42,495 nucleotides of DNA from Fidelibacterota bacterium (lineage in GTDB: Bacteria > Fidelibacterota > Fidelibacteria > Fidelibacterales > Fidelibacteraceae). The notes beneath the pieces are model-generated. The model ran no database searches. It was not told where the DNA came from and was given only the letters and a program-made list of their open reading frames with translations. This document shows, piece after piece, positions 38,911 through 42,495 of this stretch (positions are counted from its first letter, which is position 1; the number at the start of each line of letters is the position of its first letter). The stretch is from positions 1 to 42,495 of the forward strand of contig JAQULT010000011.1 in NCBI GenBank assembly GCA_028718545.1. Reading direction: 5' to 3'. Made by a program: the position numbers and the translations under genes.

Positions 38911-39603
38911 TCAATGCTTTTGCTCGTCTTCCCGTTCTTTTTCTTCTTCCCTTTGCAGCTTTTTTCCGTCGACGATCACGGATACTATATAGAAGATGAA
39001 CAGAATGGCGGTCAGAAAGATCGCCGCAATATCCAGTACGCTGATTTCCATGCCCCGGAAATGGAACTGTCCGGCGCCGTGAAAAAAGATGATCGTATTG
39101 ATCAAGACGATAAAGATACGGATCTCTGTCGGACCGAAGCCGTAAAAGGAGATCCGGAACACGCCGCTGACAAAGGTATTGAGGTATACCAGAATGGACA
39201 TCATCAGATAGCCGATCAGGGCGAAGAGAGCAATATCAAAACGCGCATAGGGTGAAAGTCCGGCTCCGATGCCGATCAGCACCATGGTAATGGTATCGAT
39301 GGCATGATCGATGTAAAAACCATAGCGCGGCCGTTCGATCTTCCGGTAGCGTGCCAGGGTCCCGTCCAGGCTGTCTCCGAACCAGTTGACAAACAAACCG
39401 AAACTCGACAGCCAAAGAAATGCATTATGGTAAGATGATAAATAATAGCCCAGGCCGGTCATCAGGGAGCCCAAAAGACCCAGAATAGTCAGGTGATCCG
39501 GTTTGACCCGGCGCGGCAGGCGTGCGACGAGCCATTGAAGTAAGGGTTTTTCGACAAAAGACAACAACGTCGTGGTAATGCGCCTGACTTCTCTTTTTTT
39601 CAA
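38911..39603 (-). CDS. CDP-alcohol phosphatidyltransferase family protein
   Basis: Integral membrane enzyme that transfers a phosphatidyl group from CDP-diacylglycerol to an alcohol (or a related CDP-alcohol reaction). The 230-aa protein shows the family motif D-x2-D-G-x2-A-R-x8-G-x3-D-x3-D complete: GDSLDGTLARYRKIERPRYG then FYIDHAID. There are about six membrane segments and a charged Glu/Lys-rich C-terminal tail. The acceptor alcohol is not determined by the motif. The start is TTG 39603 with AAGGATG upstream; no suitable ATG is near. It follows the amidase by 38 bp without a terminator and may be co-transcribed. Confidence 0.9.
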   Translation of the reverse strand: MKKREVRRITTTLLSFVEKPLLQWLVARLPRRVKPDHLTILGLLGSLMTGLGYYLSSYHNAFLWLSSFGLFVNWFGDSLDGTLARYRKIERPRYGFYIDHAIDTITMVLIGIGAGLSPYARFDIALFALIGYLMMSILVYLNTFVSGVFRISFYGFGPTEIRIFIVLINTIIFFHGAGQFHFRGMEISVLDIAAIFLTAILFIFYIVSVIVDGKKLQREEEKEREDEQKH

Positions 39604-39641
39604 TCGTTCATCCTTCCGTTTTTTCCTTATCCTCTAAACTT

Positions 39642-42377
39642 TTATTTTACCAGCAGCATTTTCCGGTGCTCTATTTCCGTGCCGGCCTGCAGACGGGCAA
39701 GATAGATTCCGCTGGGCAGATCTCCGGCATGGAATTCCACCTGATAGACTCCCGCCGCCTGACGCCCGTTCACCAGCGTACGGATATGCCTGCCCTTGAT
39801 ATCGTAAACCGCGAGCTGAACGGGTGTATCTTCCGGGAGGCTGTAGCGCAGTAATGTGACGGGATTGAAAGGATTCGGGTAGTTCTGTTCCAGAATGTAT
39901 TCATCCGGAACGCCGCAATCCGCGACTCCCACACCGCCCGGCGTCAATACGATAAGGTCCTCAATGTAGATCGTACCTTCATTGTTGCCCAGACTGTCCA
40001 CATACGCGATCTGGAAACTGTCAAAATTCAGCTGCCCGTTCAGGACCCCGTCGGAAATCGTCGGCCACTCCCCGGTCTCGCCGTCGCGCAGGTCCCATTT
40101 GATCAGACGCCAGCCGGTAAAGTCAATGGGATACCAGGGACTCACCTCACTGATCCCGGTGCCGGAAGGATCGTCGACGGCAAAGCGGAAAAGATTGCCG
40201 CTGCCGTCGCCGAAGACCCAGGCCTGCAGAATGCTTTCATTGGTAAAATAGCGCTTTGCCGGCGTGCTGGTACCATCCAGCCAGATCCGCGCAAGGGCAG
40301 CACTGACTTCCGGGTCAAATTTGTAATAAATGCCCATGGAATGTCCGCTGTTGCTGCAATGGTTCACGTAACGGGTGTTGGCGCTGGTCTCCCCGCTCAG
40401 CAAACCCACGGTACTGCCGCTGAAACCCGGCTGTTTCCAGTGTGTCGTCAGTCCGGCATCGAAAGCATCGATCACCAGGGTATCGGCGTACCAGGGAATG
40501 GACTGCAGGACCAGCAGGGTGCCCGACTGATCGGAAGTGCTTATGTTGCCGGCCAGATCCTTCAATCCGCTGTAAGCGTAGCGGGTATAGCGGTAATTTC
40601 GAACCAATGCTTCTTTCGGGAACAGCGAGACCAGTGTCGTTTTCCCGATAGAATAGATATCATAATCGCAGTCCAATTCCTGCAGACCGCCGCTGACCCG
40701 GTAAAAGGCAAATTTATCGCTGATATCTTCGGAGACATCCAGCAATTCGTTGAACTGATAGGTCAGGATCGGCTGCAGATCATGAAAATACTGTCCCTTG
40801 GGCGGATAATATTCCGCAACTTTGGGCGGATAAATATCCGGAGGACTGGTCGTAAAGACCTGGCTGTAGTCATCGCCGCCGTTCCCGTCGCCGTTCCCGT
40901 CCAGGTTCTGACCGCGGTTGCCCAGGATCTGAGCGCCCTGCAGGGTGAGCGTATATTGGGTGTTGACCTCCAGGCTGTCTTCCGCCGCTGTTAAAGTAAC
41001 CTGTTTCAGATCATTGCTCCAGCGGATGATCATTTCCGCATCGGGGGAAAGCGTAAAAGCAGAGCGGAATGACGCGGTATCCATGACATGGGAAAAGGTG
41101 ATCACAAGCGGTTCCCAGGCCGGATGCATGGGCTCATTCGCTTTGGGTACGATGTTTTTGACATAGGGCGGCACAGAGGTGGTTAAAAAGTAATTCAGGT
41201 TCCAAAAGAATTTGGAACCATCAATCGTAATTTCCGTCGTATCCGGCCAGTAACCCGCTGCCTGAAAGCAGAGCGTATAGGTCCCGTATGCCAGACTGTC
41301 AAAGAGATAGAAGCCGTTCTTCTGATTGTAGCCGTGATTGTTGTTATAACCGTTCATGTAATAATCGTAATTGCTTTCGCTGACCTCTCGGTTATCGATC
41401 GCAGCCCAGTTGTCGGGATTGATGGGCGCGTATCCCGAAGCCTGTGACCATTGCGGCGTATATTTATCCACATACATGGTCGTATTACCAAAGTAGCTGC
41501 GGCTTTCCGCCGGCGCTGCGATGGGATACAGGGTGATCTCCAGACTGTCAACGGGTTTGTATTTATCATCGCCGCTGTCATGGTTATAAACAACGGTTTC
41601 ATCGTAGGTGCGGACAATGCCCGCCAAATTCGCATGTTGAGGCCGGGGAAGTTCAAAATGCGTCAGGAAAGACATAAAGATACCCCAGGCTTCGTTGATG
41701 CGAAAATCCATGTTCTGCAAACGGTAGGTCTCCACGTAATAATCGTGATGCGTGCCCTCACTCAGCGTTCCCGGAACCTGTAGTGTGCGGAACACTCCCA
41801 GATAAGGCTGATTGGTCCCATAAAAGGTCCAGTCACCCGCAAGCTGGGTCCCGGTCGTCTGCAGGGCCTGGCGGATGTTATTGGCCAGGATTGAAGACAT
41901 TGTCATCTGCTGGGGATATTTGGGATAACCCGGAAGGCCGTTGATGCGCGCATCTCCCGTGGGACCGGGATACAGCAGTAAGGTCGAGTGCCTTGTGCTG
42001 TTTGACAGACCGGTGGCATTGCTGTGAATGGATTGCATCCAGTCGCAGTAATTGCTATTGGCAAGGGCGCAGATGCTGGAAAGTGCCAGATTGTCCGAAC
42101 GGCGGTTGTGCCTGCGCGTCATAACGACCGCAAATTTCGCCCGGGTCGTATCATCCACATCCACGACCCCGTAGCGGGTCATTAGGGTTTCGACTACCAG
42201 TGCACGTGTCAGGTTTCCTTCGGATTCCCAGTAGCCGGCGGGAGAGATCGGCGGCCGGTCGTTGGAAGTATGTCCCCCGTGTCCCGCATTGACACAGATC
42301 TTGTAGGTGATCGTATCAATTTGCTGGGCAGCTAAAAATGAACTTAAAATGAGTATAATGATAATCAGTCGTTTCAT
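39642..42377 (-). CDS. Secreted N-acetylmuramoyl-L-alanine amidase with Ig-like domains and T9SS sorting domain
   Basis: A 911-aa multidomain exported protein. It has a signal peptide (MKRLIIIILILSSFLAAQ). An Amidase_3 zinc domain covers about residues 22-265, with ligands His33 (NAGHGG), Glu51 (WESEGNL) and His118 (SIHSNA), and a putative catalytic Glu in GTLSEGTHHDYY. A carboxypeptidase-regulatory-like domain follows at about 280-430. Then come two Big_5/SbsA-like Ig domains (PPYVKNIVPKANEPMHP..., PPKVAEYYPPKGQYFHD) and a lectin-like jelly-roll near 640-790. The C-terminal type IX sorting domain starts at ILEQNYPNPFNP and ends in KMLLVK. It probably cleaves stem peptides from peptidoglycan or fragments at the cell surface. 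ATG 42377 has GAGG upstream and follows the PD40 gene by 8 bp. Confidence 0.9.
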   Translation of the reverse strand: MKRLIIIILILSSFLAAQQIDTITYKICVNAGHGGHTSNDRPPISPAGYWESEGNLTRALVVETLMTRYGVVDVDDTTRAKFAVVMTRRHNRRSDNLALSSICALANSNYCDWMQSIHSNATGLSNSTRHSTLLLYPGPTGDARINGLPGYPKYPQQMTMSSILANNIRQALQTTGTQLAGDWTFYGTNQPYLGVFRTLQVPGTLSEGTHHDYYVETYRLQNMDFRINEAWGIFMSFLTHFELPRPQHANLAGIVRTYDETVVYNHDSGDDKYKPVDSLEITLYPIAAPAESRSYFGNTTMYVDKYTPQWSQASGYAPINPDNWAAIDNREVSESNYDYYMNGYNNNHGYNQKNGFYLFDSLAYGTYTLCFQAAGYWPDTTEITIDGSKFFWNLNYFLTTSVPPYVKNIVPKANEPMHPAWEPLVITFSHVMDTASFRSAFTLSPDAEMIIRWSNDLKQVTLTAAEDSLEVNTQYTLTLQGAQILGNRGQNLDGNGDGNGGDDYSQVFTTSPPDIYPPKVAEYYPPKGQYFHDLQPILTYQFNELLDVSEDISDKFAFYRVSGGLQELDCDYDIYSIGKTTLVSLFPKEALVRNYRYTRYAYSGLKDLAGNISTSDQSGTLLVLQSIPWYADTLVIDAFDAGLTTHWKQPGFSGSTVGLLSGETSANTRYVNHCSNSGHSMGIYYKFDPEVSAALARIWLDGTSTPAKRYFTNESILQAWVFGDGSGNLFRFAVDDPSGTGISEVSPWYPIDFTGWRLIKWDLRDGETGEWPTISDGVLNGQLNFDSFQIAYVDSLGNNEGTIYIEDLIVLTPGGVGVADCGVPDEYILEQNYPNPFNPVTLLRYSLPEDTPVQLAVYDIKGRHIRTLVNGRQAAGVYQVEFHAGDLPSGIYLARLQAGTEIEHRKMLLVK

Positions 42378-42385
42378 GGCTGTCC

Positions 42386-42495
42386 TCACTTGATTTCCAG
42401 GGTTATCAGAACCGGTTTCCCCGTCTGCGGCTCGTCGCAGATGATCTGACGGCCGTCCGGCGACCACTGCGGATACATCTCGTGCAGCTCCGGGC
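42386..42495 (-). CDS. C-terminal end of a PD40/TolB-like repeat protein (partial)
   Basis: A frame entering from the right edge and ending at TGA (42388-42386) encodes PELHEMYPQWSPDGRQIICDEP followed by QTGKPVLITLEIK. The YPQWSPDGRQI block is the hallmark of a PD40 (WD40-like, TolB-type) propeller blade. Only the last 36 residues are in the window. It sits 8 bp upstream of the amidase start, so the two are likely co-transcribed. Confidence 0.8.
   Translation of the reverse strand, partial: PELHEMYPQWSPDGRQIICDEPQTGKPVLITLEIK

Noticed and set aside
42378-42467. Extended amidase start at 42467
   Set aside because: That stretch is read in another frame as the end of a PD40 protein with a clear WSPDG motif; ATG 42377 starts a proper signal peptide.

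Overview
The window is a gene-dense (about 90% coding) stretch of a bacterial chromosome of moderate GC. Several features point to an uncultured lineage of the FCB superphylum (Calditrichota, KSB1, Neomarinimicrobiota or a relative; I cannot place it further). There is a PorV-type outer membrane protein, two proteins end in type IX secretion (T9SS) sorting domains (NYPNP-type), and many lipoproteins and outer membrane beta-barrels are encoded. There is also a serine-palmitoyltransferase-like enzyme and a DUF1343/NamZ pair. I see no insertion sequence, phage, CRISPR array, rRNA or tRNA.

Layout, left to right. Positions 1-871: tail of an unrecognised gene, then rplU-rpmA with their own promoter and terminator. 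Positions 990-3410 (minus): YtfJ-like protein, then an NfeD - SPFH/stomatin - YjbQ operon. Positions 3411-3761: gap with heptanucleotide repeats. Positions 3762-5725: a PHP phosphoesterase converging on, and overlapping, an AI-2E family permease. Positions 5938-12767 (plus): a shortened GT5 (starch synthase) domain protein, a lipoprotein, a beta-barrel protein and a TPR lipoprotein, followed by rpiB-glyA-nrdR; most junctions overlap or are a few bases apart. Positions 12768-12964: a leader with the arrangement of a transcription attenuator. Positions 12965-23269: PorV, a sorting-tagged M6-like pseudo-protease, a metalloprotease-propeller-barrel fusion, a DUF5683-like protein, a BamD-like lipoprotein, nadD and a Na/Ca exchanger-type antiporter. 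Positions 23272-29547: methyltransferase, ftsE, ftsX, two namZ-like lipoproteins, der. Positions 29602-42495 (minus): TPR histidine kinase, SDR, serine palmitoyltransferase-like enzyme, formylglycine-generating-enzyme-like lipoprotein, DUF4230 protein, acyl-CoA synthetase, MscL, CDP-alcohol phosphatidyltransferase, a large T9SS-tagged amidase, and the end of a PD40-repeat gene.

How they may work together. The central block (12.9-21.7 kb) looks like one surface and outer-membrane biogenesis operon: PorV carries sorting-tagged cargo through T9SS, the next gene encodes such a cargo, and a protease-barrel fusion and a BamD-like lipoprotein follow. The operon is preceded by a leader in which one sequence can pair with either of two identical upstream or downstream copies, next to an intrinsic terminator. 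The ftsEX-namZ-namZ set and the amidase concern peptidoglycan turnover. The SPT-like/SDR pair, acyl-CoA synthetase and CDP-alcohol transferase suggest unusual membrane lipids.

The best candidates for something undescribed are: the PorV operon with its leader switch; the M6-like protein whose zinc ligands are all replaced; the HEFSH-protease/propeller/Omp85-like-barrel fusion; and a family of 7-bp-period repeats at three intergenic sites, including palindromic TTGAGTCAA units every 14 bp. All functions are read from sequence motifs recalled from known families; no database search was run.
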